The notes under the pieces are model-generated. The model saw only the letters and a list, made by a program, of their open reading frames with translations. It made no database searches and was not told where the DNA came from. Source: Sanyastnella coralliicola (GTDB lineage Bacteria; Bacteroidota; Bacteroidia; Flavobacteriales_D; Sanyastnellaceae). Taken from it: a DNA stretch of 64,000 nt. The DNA is taken from assembly GCF_030845195.1 (NCBI RefSeq), contig NZ_CP132543.1, positions 3,737,501 through 3,801,500 on the forward strand, in the 5' to 3' direction. Made by a program: the position numbers and the translations under genes. Below, piece by piece: positions 33,501 through 41,091 of the stretch; the stretch's first letter is position 1; the number at the start of each line of letters is the position of its first letter.

Positions 33501-34845
33501 CATGGATGACGGAACAACTTATGACACCCCAGATATCTCGCATAACTACGGGGCGATGGGTGAATACCAAGTCTCTTTGACCATTACAGACACCTTGTGT
33601 GACGCATCAGATACAGAAATACTGAACATTACGGTGCTTGATGAGGTCACGGCCATCATTGGGAACGATGACCTCGAGGGGTGTCATCCATACGTAGCCT
33701 TGTTTGAGAATAACAGTGCCGGAACGAACTTCTACTGGGACTTCGGTGACGGTTCACCTGTGATTGATTCTCAAGTGGCGGAACACGAATACGCTGAACC
33801 AGGTGTATACACCGTGACGCTCACTGTAGAAGGTGTTGGAAACTGTGGAGGAACAGATGTCACCGAAGCCATTGTAACAGTGGTGGAAACGCCGGAGATC
33901 GAAGCCTTGTTCGAAATGGAGCAAACGGGGGCATGTGAAGCCATGACGGTTGACTTCGACAACCTAAGTACAGGCGATGGCCTGGAATACGATTGGTCAG
34001 TTGATGGTACAACCTATTCGGTAGCTGAAATGGAACACATATTTAGTGGACCTGGAACCTATGATATCGTCTTGAATATCTCGGAGCCAGTGTGTGATGC
34101 CACGGATAGCTTCAGCCAAACCATTGAAGTGCTTGACGGCATTGATTTGATTGCACCTGATGACGTGTACATGTGTTACTACGAATTCACGAAAGACATC
34201 GCTATTACTGGTCCGGCGGAAGCAACATACGAGTGGAACACTGGTGAAACAGAACAAGCAATCACCATCACAGAACCAGGAATCTACACGATTACAGCTA
34301 CGCTGAACAACTGTACTGACTCCGAAGGATTGGAGGTCATCGGGGTAGAGAAATTGATCTTGCTAGACAATCCAACGGCTTGTGAAGGCATTCAGACCAT
34401 GCTCGAAATCCCTTACGACGACGGTACAAATTACCAGTGGTGTGATGGATCAGAGCTAGATTACATTTATGCTTCAGAACCAGGAGAGTACTGCTACCAG
34501 TTCACCGATATATTCGGATGTCAACAAGAAGGGCTGGTGATCCTAGATCAAGTAGATCAAGACGGAACCATCTACATTCCAAATGCGTTCACACCGAACA
34601 ACGATGGAATCAACGATATCTTCAAAGCCGAAGGGGTAGACATTCGCTCATTTGAACTAACGGTTTGGAACCGTTGGGGAGAAGAAGTGTACCGCTCAGA
34701 ATCGATCGACCAATTCTGGGATGGATCTAACCAAGGAAGCGAATACTACGTGCAAGACGGAGTCTACACTTGGCGTGTAGAATACAACAGCACATGTAGT
34801 TCTGAAAAAGTCTTGGAGACAGGTACCGTGCTCATCATGCGATGA
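30508..34845 (+). CDS. Giant SBBP/PKD surface protein with type B T9SS (CHU_C) domain
   Basis: 1445 residues from the ATG at 30508, which begins a signal peptide (MKRFALLLILASISVSLFA); a TTG at 30481 would add nine residues. The N-terminal domain (about 22-240, FNFRENLGQWHDNVKYRVAMG) is the one that precedes SBBP propellers. SBBP-like repeats follow (about 255-710: LLWASYLGGTDTDYPHSLI, SSLTWSTYLGGTAADTGYGL). Five to six PKD domains follow (YTWDFGDGSPLNNEFEPEHTY, YEWDFGDGSPTTTDENPSHTF). The end is the gliding-motility CHU_C domain (IPNAFTPNNDGINDIFKAEG, ELTVWNRWGEEVY). It is predicted to be a secreted, surface-attached adhesin or gliding-associated protein. Its stop directly abuts that of the convergent gene. 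Confidence 0.88.
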   Translation: MKRFALLLILASISVSLFAHNGRKAFNFRENLGQWHDNVKYRVAMGNATLFLEENAMTWNIVHPEDYDLIHESSEWSRQELLAWQLRGHAYKVIFENGNTQNIVGQEQESTYYNYFLGNDQSKWASNVHGFNAVRYSQIWDGVGMRIYNSADQLKYDFIVNANAETDQVVLRYEGLEGMSIVDGVLYLETSVGQITELAPYAYQMNGNSMEEVACEYVLSGDKISFSFPDGYDTSRQLIIDPIVIASTLSGTTGDSNYGHSAAYDIAGNIYTGARAFGAGYPTTTGAYQEDFAGAGFAVDMAMSKLNPTGTDLLWASYLGGTDTDYPHSLIANDFEELYVYGSTSSNDFPVSDDAYQPDYGGGTDIVVSHFSADGTELIGSTYMGGSDQDGVNSASVNYGDTFRGEIVLNGDQIPYVASFSTSTDFPTTGGVYQPANAGEQDAVIFTMNEELSSLTWSTYLGGTAADTGYGLRVTVDGNVFVAGQAGSDDFPTTAGAYETTFQGGGGGGWGPEKDGFLARLSANGADLQACTFYGTTEEDQAFFVDLNNDEEPFIYGQSQGDIPVTADVYSEEDGSLFIAKFNYALTELLAASRMAVSTWGGYAGVPVAFLVDRCDNIYISAYSAGGDLSLTDDAVYDTGGFYLAAYGEDISTLEFASYYGANHVDGGTSRFDKNGIIYQGVCSGGGFPTNADAYATDQSIGWDIGVFKMDFQVSGVNAAITASADALNGCAPHTIEFNNYSVGNIYTWDFGDGSPLNNEFEPEHTYTEPGVYEVSLISLDSLSCNLADTAYLEISISEPTDFLAAFEVQLDCEDLGIVTDNQTGIEWLEYQWDMGDGTILEGFNVEHFYVEEGDYTITLNAVDNGCDADDEASQDVQIVGSVLASTDASSYEGCGELTIDFANTSNGLTYEWDFGDGSPTTTDENPSHTFQPGEYTVTLTAFHPESCNLEDDTTLTVVVGPDQVIDAAFQLLQTDCESFLVEGTDQSTGEFLAFEWDMDDGTTYDTPDISHNYGAMGEYQVSLTITDTLCDASDTEILNITVLDEVTAIIGNDDLEGCHPYVALFENNSAGTNFYWDFGDGSPVIDSQVAEHEYAEPGVYTVTLTVEGVGNCGGTDVTEAIVTVVETPEIEALFEMEQTGACEAMTVDFDNLSTGDGLEYDWSVDGTTYSVAEMEHIFSGPGTYDIVLNISEPVCDATDSFSQTIEVLDGIDLIAPDDVYMCYYEFTKDIAITGPAEATYEWNTGETEQAITITEPGIYTITATLNNCTDSEGLEVIGVEKLILLDNPTACEGIQTMLEIPYDDGTNYQWCDGSELDYIYASEPGEYCYQFTDIFGCQQEGLVILDQVDQDGTIYIPNAFTPNNDGINDIFKAEGVDIRSFELTVWNRWGEEVYRSESIDQFWDGSNQGSEYYVQDGVYTWRVEYNSTCSSEKVLETGTVLIMR

Positions 34846-36081
34846 TCACTTACGACGGATCCAGAGTTCTGGGTTTTGAGGAGATGGACTCTTGCTGTTC
34901 ATCTTCCAAACTTCAAAGTGAGAAACAGACTTGTTATTGACCGTCAAAACGGTTCCAATGCGTTCGCCCATTTCTATTTGATCACCCTTTGAGAAGGTCA
35001 CGTTTGTGAGTCCGGTGTATACCGTTTTGTATGCACCATGGGTGATAATAACATTCTGACCGGCCCCTGGAATCGAGAACACGGATGTTACCGTACCACC
35101 GAATACCGCGAGCACACCAGAACCAGCCTCTGTGCTGATATCAATTCCGTTGTTTTCAATGGTAATTCCTGGAATAGTAGGGTGTGGTTGCGTTCCAAAA
35201 CGAGATGTAATCACCCCTCTAAGTACGGGCCAAGGAAGGTTTCCTTTGTTCTTTTCAAATTCTGCAGAGATGATTTTTCCTTCAGGAGTAAGCTCGTATT
35301 TACCGTCGTTCTTCTTTTTCTCAGCGGCCAATTCTTCTTCGATAATACGACGAATGGCTGCGTTGATGCGTTGGCGTTCTTGCTCTTGTTGCTGCTGCTT
35401 CTTTTTGAGCTTGTCCTCCTCACTCTTCAATTGGGCGATGACCTGCTCAATCTCTTGCTTATTATCACGTAAAGAGGCTGCTTCAGCGGCTTTTTCATCC
35501 AATAGCACCACTTTACTTGCTTTGTCTGCTTCGAGGCTAACAATGCGCTCCTCTAGCTTTATTTGCGTGTCTTTGATTTCGTTGGCTTGGCGCTTACGGT
35601 AGTCAGCGTATTCCTGAAGAAATTTGAATCGTTTGAAGGCCTGATTAAAGCTTGAAGCCGCGAAGATGTACATCAACTCGTCGTGGTTTTGACGGTTCTT
35701 GTACGCCTGATAGATCATAGCTGCGTACTCTTCCTTCATCACGGCGATTTTGCGCTCCAGTTCCACAATCATCTGTTCTGACGTGCTAATGTCTGAGTTG
35801 ATCGTGCGGATTTCCTTTTCGTAGCTATTGAGAAGTTGTTGACGGTAGCGGATTTGCTCCTTCAACATGCGGAGTTGTTCAAAGCTCACCTCTTGATCGG
35901 CTTTCGAGGCTTTGATCAACTTTTGAGTGTAGGCAATCTTCTTGTTGAGTTCATTACGCTGGGCTTGCAAGTCTGCTTTACTCTGGGCCAAGAGACTTCC
36001 GCCAAATGCGATAAAAAGAACCAACAGACTAAGGCGTAAGCTTGCGCTCAAAACTGTCGGGTATGTCGAATGGAAAATCAT
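34846..36081 (-). CDS. EnvC-like murein hydrolase activator (coiled coil plus degenerate LytM/M23)
   Basis: 411 residues. A signal peptide (ending AFGGSLLAQ) precedes two coiled-coil stretches (about 35-130 and 160-265; long Gln/Glu/Lys-rich helices) and a C-terminal LytM domain (about 290-405: SRFGTQPHPTIPGITIENNGIDI, VIITHGAYKTVYTGL). Two zinc positions of active M23 enzymes are changed: the first motif reads NNGID instead of HxGxD, and the HxH motif reads SHFEV. The protein is therefore probably an activator of amidases, like EnvC acting with FtsEX (ftsX is at 15364). It overlaps the DUF4292 gene by 53 bases if ATG 36081 is the start; a TTG at 36051 is an alternative. Confidence 0.85.
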   Translation of the reverse strand: MIFHSTYPTVLSASLRLSLLVLFIAFGGSLLAQSKADLQAQRNELNKKIAYTQKLIKASKADQEVSFEQLRMLKEQIRYRQQLLNSYEKEIRTINSDISTSEQMIVELERKIAVMKEEYAAMIYQAYKNRQNHDELMYIFAASSFNQAFKRFKFLQEYADYRKRQANEIKDTQIKLEERIVSLEADKASKVVLLDEKAAEAASLRDNKQEIEQVIAQLKSEEDKLKKKQQQQEQERQRINAAIRRIIEEELAAEKKKNDGKYELTPEGKIISAEFEKNKGNLPWPVLRGVITSRFGTQPHPTIPGITIENNGIDISTEAGSGVLAVFGGTVTSVFSIPGAGQNVIITHGAYKTVYTGLTNVTFSKGDQIEMGERIGTVLTVNNKSVSHFEVWKMNSKSPSPQNPELWIRRK

Positions 36082-36952
36082 ACTCCTTGTTCGTTTTCAA
36101 TCGATTGATCTCGTAATTGAACTCCGTATTCCCGTCAATGCTCCCTAAAGTCAAAATGGTCAATTCCGGATAATATTGCCCATCGTGCTCTTTATACTTC
36201 GAGTGTTCGATGGTCAATGATCGCTGGTAGTACAGGTCGTCAAACACTGTTTTTGAAAGCTGATAGGTGTACCCATCAAACCAATAACGCTTGATCATGA
36301 GGTCTTCCTCGTCGGCCTTTCGTAAGATGCGTCGGTACTTCTTATCCGTTGTCTCAATCTCCAGTGAATCGTCAGGATTGATGTCGCGTTCATCCACTCC
36401 AACCACCTTTTTGAGTTTGCGGTTGTACTTTGAAATCAAGAGATAGTCTTGCTCGTCAACTTTAGAGATAAACTTGTCTTGTTGCTCGTCTAAGTCAACG
36501 GCATTTCCGAGCAATATGCTTTGAAGCATTTCAAAGCTGATCTCGGTCTTCGTGATGTTTACGATTTCTTCGATGGAACCAACAAAGTAGTGCTTGTCGT
36601 TCGGCACTTTTGAGATGTACTTCAACGAATCTGGAGTGATCATCACACGAGCAACTTCAACACCGAGTAGCGGTGAAATACTCATCCAAATCACGCTGTC
36701 ACGACGTATGCGAATGTTCGCCTTGAAGCTTTGCTTGGTCTCGGCATCTTTCAGTTCGGCTGAGATCTTCATCCCAATCCAATCTGCATCGAATTCTGTC
36801 TTGTAGTATCTGTTCAGAATGGCGCCTGAAGAACGATTCTTCAAGGGCTTCCCTTGCGCTAACCTGCGCTCGTTCGAACATCCTGAAGCTAGTACCAATA
36901 GAAGAAGTGGTAAGATCAGGAGAAGTGGATTTCTACTGATCAGTTTCTTCAT
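36029..36952 (-). CDS. DUF4292 lipoprotein
   Basis: 307 residues. The lipoprotein signal MKKLISRNPLLLILPLLLLVLASGC leads into the DUF4292 domain: a LolB/LppX-like half-barrel with ISAELKDAETKQSFKANIRI, RRDSVIWMSISPLLGVEVARV, then PDSLKYISKVPNDKHYFVGS. These proteins are probably anchored in the outer membrane and may handle lipids. It overlaps both neighbours (20 bases with the TPR gene, 53 with the M23 gene), so the operon is tightly coupled. The gene order dut-nucleotidyltransferase-TPR-DUF4292-M23 recurs in Bacteroidota as far as I know. Confidence 0.85.
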   Translation of the reverse strand: MKKLISRNPLLLILPLLLLVLASGCSNERRLAQGKPLKNRSSGAILNRYYKTEFDADWIGMKISAELKDAETKQSFKANIRIRRDSVIWMSISPLLGVEVARVMITPDSLKYISKVPNDKHYFVGSIEEIVNITKTEISFEMLQSILLGNAVDLDEQQDKFISKVDEQDYLLISKYNRKLKKVVGVDERDINPDDSLEIETTDKKYRRILRKADEEDLMIKRYWFDGYTYQLSKTVFDDLYYQRSLTIEHSKYKEHDGQYYPELTILTLGSIDGNTEFNYEINRLKTNKEYDFPFDIPDSFERKLTP

Positions 36953-38669
36953 AGTACTGTTGATTATCTACTTTCTTCTGCAATTGAGAAGAACCCTCTC
37001 CAATCTTCAAGGCTTCTTTCCAAGCCTCAACGGCGTCGTCTTTTCGGTCAAGGTGCCACAAGACATCACCTAAGTGCTCAAACAAGGTAGCATCGAGTAC
37101 TGCACTCGCCGCCTGATTAATCCAATCAAGAGCTTCGTTGTACTTTCCTTGCTTGAATAGAATCCACCCGTAAGTGTCTTGGAACGATGGTGTGTTCGGA
37201 AGCAAGTCATTGCTTTTCTTCGAAAGCTCTGCGGCACGCTCTAGCTTAACTCCACGTACTGATAAGTAGTACGCATAGTTGTTCATGACAAATGGGTCAT
37301 CCGGTATCAGTGAAAGCGATTTTTCGAAGGCTTCGTCTGACTTCTTGAATTCTTTTGTGTTGTAGTAAGCCTCACCCAAATTCGATTGGAAGCTTGCAGC
37401 TAGTGGCACATCTTCAACAACAAACGCCTTCCCCGTAAGGAATGACGTAATCGCATCGGTATACCGGTCTGTACGGGTACGTGCAATTCCTTGCATCAAG
37501 TAGAAATTCGCTTGCGTAGGGTACAGCTCAACGGCTTCATTTGCACGCTCGAGCATGGTCATCCAATCTCCTAATGCGGCATCAATTTCTAGTAGCTGGT
37601 ACCAAATCAACGGACGTGCCTTATCGAGTTCAATAGCACGTGTGAAGTTCTGCTGAGCGCCTTCAAGGTCATTGTCTTGCATGTTGAAATCACCCGCAAT
37701 CGAATAACTGCGAGGATCTTCTGGATGCGCCTCTTGAAGAATTTCAATCAATCGATCTCCACGGCTGGCAGCCTTTGAATCCATCAATCGAAGGTTGAGG
37801 TACTTCAGGAGAATTGACACCTTCTCGTCAATATTTACTTCCGGATCTGCAAAGGCGACTTGAATCGCTTCCCATGAATCACCATCGTTGCCTTCGGCAG
37901 CATAAATGCGGCTTAATTCGAGATGGGCTAGACCGTTCGTCGGGTCTTTAGCAGTAAGCTCTTTAAGCGTTTGCTTGGCTTCATCGATGCGTCCTTGCTC
38001 AAGAAGAATACGTGCTTTCTCTGCATATACTTCCGGACCAGCATAAACGCTCATCAATGCATCCAATTCGGCGATAGCCTTTTCAGGCTCACCCATTAAA
38101 AGGAAGATACGCTGCTTTTGGAATGAGAGCTCAGGGTTTTTACCAGTCTGTCCTTCAAGCAGGTCGTAGGCCGCGATGGCATTTTTTCCGTCCTCTTCGT
38201 AGAGGTATGACGCCGCCAGGTCATAATATGAACTCAAGTCTTCCGGCTTGTTGTCGATCATCCACTTGAGCTCTTTGCGAGCGTCATCGTATTGACCAAA
38301 TTCAAGCAAGAAATCAGCGTGTAGTCTCCGGTACCAGAAGTTTTCGTCATTCAACTCAATGGCTCTGCCGATGTTGGTCATCGCTGCATCTTTGTTGTTG
38401 CGATCAAATTCAATGCGTGCAAGTTCGTAGTGCACGGCATCGTTTTCTGGTGAGTAGGTTAGCGCTTCTTCGAACATTGCATAGGCACCGTCGATGTCGC
38501 CGGTTGACTTCAATTGCTGGGCTTCGAAGAATGCTTGTTGAAAGGCAGCGGATTCTCTTTCATTCGCTAACGCGGAATCGCTTCCCTGTGTTTTGGAAGT
38601 GCTTTTTGTACCTCCACAACCTACGGCGAAGAGGGCACAAAGTGATATGATGAAAATCCTAACCTTCAA
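36933..38669 (-). CDS. TPR-repeat lipoprotein
   Basis: 578 residues. The lipoprotein signal MKVRIFIISLCALFAVGC is followed by about a dozen TPR units (AVHYELARIEFDRNNKDAAM, LSSYYDLAASYLYEEDGKNA, FVMNNYAYYLSVRGVKLERA). The start codon is TTG at 38669, directly following the TAA of the upstream gene; no ATG or GTG would preserve the signal peptide, so the start is supported by structure rather than codon. It is probably a periplasm-facing scaffold of the outer membrane. It overlaps the DUF4292 gene by 20 bases. A copy of the TTCCGCGTTAGCGAA motif is at 38563-38577. Confidence 0.85.
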   Translation of the reverse strand: MKVRIFIISLCALFAVGCGGTKSTSKTQGSDSALANERESAAFQQAFFEAQQLKSTGDIDGAYAMFEEALTYSPENDAVHYELARIEFDRNNKDAAMTNIGRAIELNDENFWYRRLHADFLLEFGQYDDARKELKWMIDNKPEDLSSYYDLAASYLYEEDGKNAIAAYDLLEGQTGKNPELSFQKQRIFLLMGEPEKAIAELDALMSVYAGPEVYAEKARILLEQGRIDEAKQTLKELTAKDPTNGLAHLELSRIYAAEGNDGDSWEAIQVAFADPEVNIDEKVSILLKYLNLRLMDSKAASRGDRLIEILQEAHPEDPRSYSIAGDFNMQDNDLEGAQQNFTRAIELDKARPLIWYQLLEIDAALGDWMTMLERANEAVELYPTQANFYLMQGIARTRTDRYTDAITSFLTGKAFVVEDVPLAASFQSNLGEAYYNTKEFKKSDEAFEKSLSLIPDDPFVMNNYAYYLSVRGVKLERAAELSKKSNDLLPNTPSFQDTYGWILFKQGKYNEALDWINQAASAVLDATLFEHLGDVLWHLDRKDDAVEAWKEALKIGEGSSQLQKKVDNQQYYEETDQ

Positions 38670-39677
38670 TTACTTTCCTTGGGTTGAGTAGTCACTGATG
38701 CTCAATTGCTCAACCTGTCCGTTGAACTCTACGAAGTTACCTAGCATAGAATTGTCAATATTGGCATTTTTAACAGTGCTCGACTCTTGAATAATACTGT
38801 TCTTCACAATGCTATTCTCGATGGTACAATTGCTTCCAATAGAAGCGTATGGTCCTACGATTGCGTTGCGAAGCGTTACGTTTTCTCCGATGTAACAAGG
38901 TTGAATGATAAGGCTATTTTCTTGGCTTAGCCCGCCATTCATCAAGTCAGCATCGTCTTTGTGATAACCCAGAATGCGTTGATTCGTTTCAACTGTTGCG
39001 TTTTTATTTCCGCAATCCATCCAGTCATCTACCTTACCAGGGACAAACTTCATGCCCTTCGTGGTCATGTTCTTCAGTACATCTGGCAACTGGTACTCAC
39101 CACCTTTGATGATGTTGTTGTCAATTAAGTACTGAAGCTCTCCTTTCAGTGTAGCGCCATCTTTGAAATAGTAGATTCCAATCATGGCGAGGTCTGAAAC
39201 GAATTCTTTCGGCTTCTCCACGAAGTCAACGATGTGCCCTTCAGCATCCATCTTCACTACTCCGAAGGCTTCTGGATTCTCGATCTGTTGAACCCAAAGA
39301 ACACCGTCTTTTGATGGGTCTAAGTTCAACTCAGCTTTCACGAGTGTATCAGCGAATGCAACGATCACTTTCCCATCGAGGGCGCTTTGTGCGCATAAAA
39401 TGGCGTGGGCAGTTCCGAGCGCTTCCTCTTGGTAGTGGATGCTTCCTTTGGCACCTAGCCCTTCCGCGATAGCGATGAGACGCTGTTCAACCTCATCACC
39501 GAAATGACCAACAACGTAGGCGATTTCTTCAATGGGCTCATCACTGATGGAAGCGAGTTCTTCTACCAATCGCTGAACGATCGGCTTTCCAGCAACAGGA
39601 ATAAGTGGTTTAGGAACGGTGAGTGTATGAGGACGCATGCGTTTCCCCATTCCGGCCATTGGCACAATGATCTTCAT
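38670..39677 (-). CDS. Sugar-phosphate nucleotidyltransferase
   Basis: 335 residues. The N-terminal nucleotide-binding signature MAGMGKRMRPHTLTVPKPLI and the following GKPIVQRLVEELA are those of glucose-1-phosphate thymidylyltransferase/mannose-1-phosphate guanylyltransferase-type enzymes. The C-terminal 70 residues (GENVTLRNAIVGPYASIGSN, NSIVKNSIIQESS) form a left-handed beta helix. It makes an NDP-sugar for LPS or glycoprotein glycans; the exact sugar and nucleotide cannot be assigned. It sits three bases after dut and ends immediately before the TPR gene. Confidence 0.88.
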   Translation of the reverse strand: MKIIVPMAGMGKRMRPHTLTVPKPLIPVAGKPIVQRLVEELASISDEPIEEIAYVVGHFGDEVEQRLIAIAEGLGAKGSIHYQEEALGTAHAILCAQSALDGKVIVAFADTLVKAELNLDPSKDGVLWVQQIENPEAFGVVKMDAEGHIVDFVEKPKEFVSDLAMIGIYYFKDGATLKGELQYLIDNNIIKGGEYQLPDVLKNMTTKGMKFVPGKVDDWMDCGNKNATVETNQRILGYHKDDADLMNGGLSQENSLIIQPCYIGENVTLRNAIVGPYASIGSNCTIENSIVKNSIIQESSTVKNANIDNSMLGNFVEFNGQVEQLSISDYSTQGK

Positions 39678-39680
39678 TCG

Positions 39681-40115
39681 TTAGTTTTTTCCAGTACTTC
39701 CGAAACCGCCTTCCCCTCTAGCTGTTTCGTTTAAGGTTGTTACTTCTGTCCATTCAGCCTGGGTCATCTTGGCAATTACCAACTGAGCCACGCGTTCGCC
39801 ATCATTGATGGTCACGGCCTCATTTGATAGGTTCACCAGAATTACTCCCACTTCTCCACGGTAATCGGCGTCAATGGTGCCGGGTGCGTTGAGAACGGTA
39901 ATCCCCTGCTTGTATGCTAATCCCGAACGCGGACGAACCTGTGCTTCGCTTCCTGGAGGGAGCGCCATGAATAATCCGGTTGGAATCAATGCTCGTTCCA
40001 GCGGCTCCAGTGTGACTGGGGCGTCAAGGTTTGCGCGCAAATCCATTCCGGCACTTTGGGGTGTTTCGTAATGGGGTAAAGCGTGCTTTGAGCGGTTGAT
40101 GACCTCTATTTTCAT
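39681..40115 (-). CDS. dut: Deoxyuridine 5'-triphosphate nucleotidohydrolase (dUTPase)
   Basis: 144 residues from the ATG at 40115. The frame continues upstream to 40349, but that stretch is antisense-like to the crotonase gene and lies beyond the promoter at 40122-40150. All five dUTPase motifs are present: [36 protein letters not shown] and the C-terminal P-loop-like [10 protein letters not shown]. It hydrolyses dUTP to dUMP and PPi, keeping uracil out of DNA and feeding dTMP synthesis. It is the first gene of the five-gene operon running to 34846. Confidence 0.96.
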   Translation of the reverse strand: MKIEVINRSKHALPHYETPQSAGMDLRANLDAPVTLEPLERALIPTGLFMALPPGSEAQVRPRSGLAYKQGITVLNAPGTIDADYRGEVGVILVNLSNEAVTINDGERVAQLVIAKMTQAEWTEVTTLNETARGEGGFGSTGKN

Positions 40116-40121
40116 CGTGTG

Positions 40122-40150
40122 CAAATTACGGTGGGTCAGTGCTGCATCAA
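40122..40150 (-). promoter_or_regulatory. Promoter candidate for the dut operon
   Basis: TTG (40150-40148), a 19-base spacer and TAATTTG (40128-40122) on the minus strand fit the Bacteroidota consensus well (one base short in the -7 box). It lies six bases before the dut ATG, which suggests a leaderless or nearly leaderless mRNA. Confidence 0.5.
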
Positions 40151-40159
40151 CAGACACCG

Positions 40160-40182
40160 ATGAAAGGTGTTCACGGAACACT
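40160..40182 (-). terminator. Possible terminator of the crotonase gene
   Basis: GTGTTC/GAACAC (40167-40181), with a three-base loop, is followed on the minus strand by CTTTC, seven bases after the stop at 40189. A competing hairpin ACACC/GGTGT (40155-40171) shares part of the stem. The T-run is short, so termination may be incomplete. Confidence 0.45.
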
Positions 40183-40188
40183 GTTGAT

Positions 40189-40965
40189 TTAGGCTCCTTT
40201 GAATTCTGGCTTACGTTTTTCCATGAACGCTGTGGTGCCTTCTTTGAAATCGTCGGTACCGAAACACGCTCCGAAAGCATCAATTTCTGCTTGGAATCCG
40301 CCTTCGTTCGCTTTGACTGAAGCACGCACAGCATCAAGTGCAAAACCAATGGCCGTCGGCGACTGCTTCGCCATTTTCGATGCCATTTTATTCGCTGCAG
40401 CCATCAACTCTTCTTGGGTGTAAACTGCATTTACCAAGCCCCAAGATTTCGCGTCTCCTGCGTTTGTCATGCCTGCTGTACAGATCATTTCAAGCGCTTT
40501 ACCCATGCCTACGAGGCGAGCAAGACGTTGTGTTCCTCCGTATCCTGGAATGACTCCGAGGCTTACTTCAGGAAGACCTAACATGGCATTGTCACTTGCC
40601 AAGCGAACATGTGCGCTCATCGCAAGCTCTAGTCCACCCCCGAGGGCGTAACCATTCACCGCTGCAATCACTGGCTTCGACATGTTCTCTACTTTGTTGA
40701 AGAGTTTGTTATGCCCCTCCGCGCTCAAGCGCTTGCCTTCCTCGATAGAGAAAGAGGCAAATTCTTTAATGTCTGCACCTGCTACAAATGCTTTTTCACC
40801 GCTTCCGGTGATGATGATCGCACGCACCTCACTGTTGCCATTCAAATCATCGAGTGTATCACTCAATTCTTGAATCGTTGCGGTGTTTAGTGCGTTCAGT
40901 TGTTTTGGGCGGTTGATCGTGATGGTAGCCACGTGCCCATCTATAGTGAGAAGAATGTTTTCCAT
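40189..40965 (-). CDS. Enoyl-CoA hydratase/isomerase (crotonase) family protein
   Basis: 258 residues from the ATG at 40965; an upstream TTG at 40986 lies inside the promoter (40984-40991) and is rejected. Crotonase features are [18 protein letters not shown] (oxyanion-hole segment), [20 protein letters not shown] with the GGG loop, and [20 protein letters not shown] with the catalytic Glu. It is predicted to hydrate trans-2-enoyl-CoA in fatty acid or amino acid breakdown. Close relatives also act as 3-hydroxybutyryl-CoA dehydratases. It is a single-gene unit between its own promoter and a weak terminator. Confidence 0.9.
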   Translation of the reverse strand: MENILLTIDGHVATITINRPKQLNALNTATIQELSDTLDDLNGNSEVRAIIITGSGEKAFVAGADIKEFASFSIEEGKRLSAEGHNKLFNKVENMSKPVIAAVNGYALGGGLELAMSAHVRLASDNAMLGLPEVSLGVIPGYGGTQRLARLVGMGKALEMICTAGMTNAGDAKSWGLVNAVYTQEELMAAANKMASKMAKQSPTAIGFALDAVRASVKANEGGFQAEIDAFGACFGTDDFKEGTTAFMEKRKPEFKGA

Positions 40966-40983
40966 GGTCAGAATATCGTGGGT

Positions 40984-40991
40984 CAAAGGTA
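40984..40991 (-). promoter_or_regulatory. -7 element TACCTTTG of the crotonase promoter
   Basis: TACCTTTG on the minus strand is an exact TAnnTTTG match; a TTC lies 16 bases upstream in place of TTG. It predicts transcription start near 40977 and a leader of about 12 bases before the ATG at 40965. Confidence 0.5.
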
Positions 40992-41042
40992 GAAAAAGGC
41001 AGCTATTGAAGAGGTTAAAAGAACTTATCAGATCGCAAGAAA

Positions 41043-41069
41043 AAGGCCGTCCCCAACAGGAGACGGCCT
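41043..41069 (-). terminator. Terminator of the 41092-45816 T9SS gene
   Basis: On the minus strand AGGCCGTC (41069-41062) pairs with GACGGCCT (41051-41044), with further CC/GG pairs at the loop. TTTTTCTT follows. It lies 23 bases after the stop codon. Confidence 0.9.
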
Positions 41070-41091
41070 CGGTATTCTGATGAATGAAATC

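Noticed and set aside
40116-40349. N-terminal extension of dut by 78 codons
   Set aside because: It overlaps the crotonase gene and the promoter; known dUTPases start near MKIEV, and the remaining 144 residues are complete.
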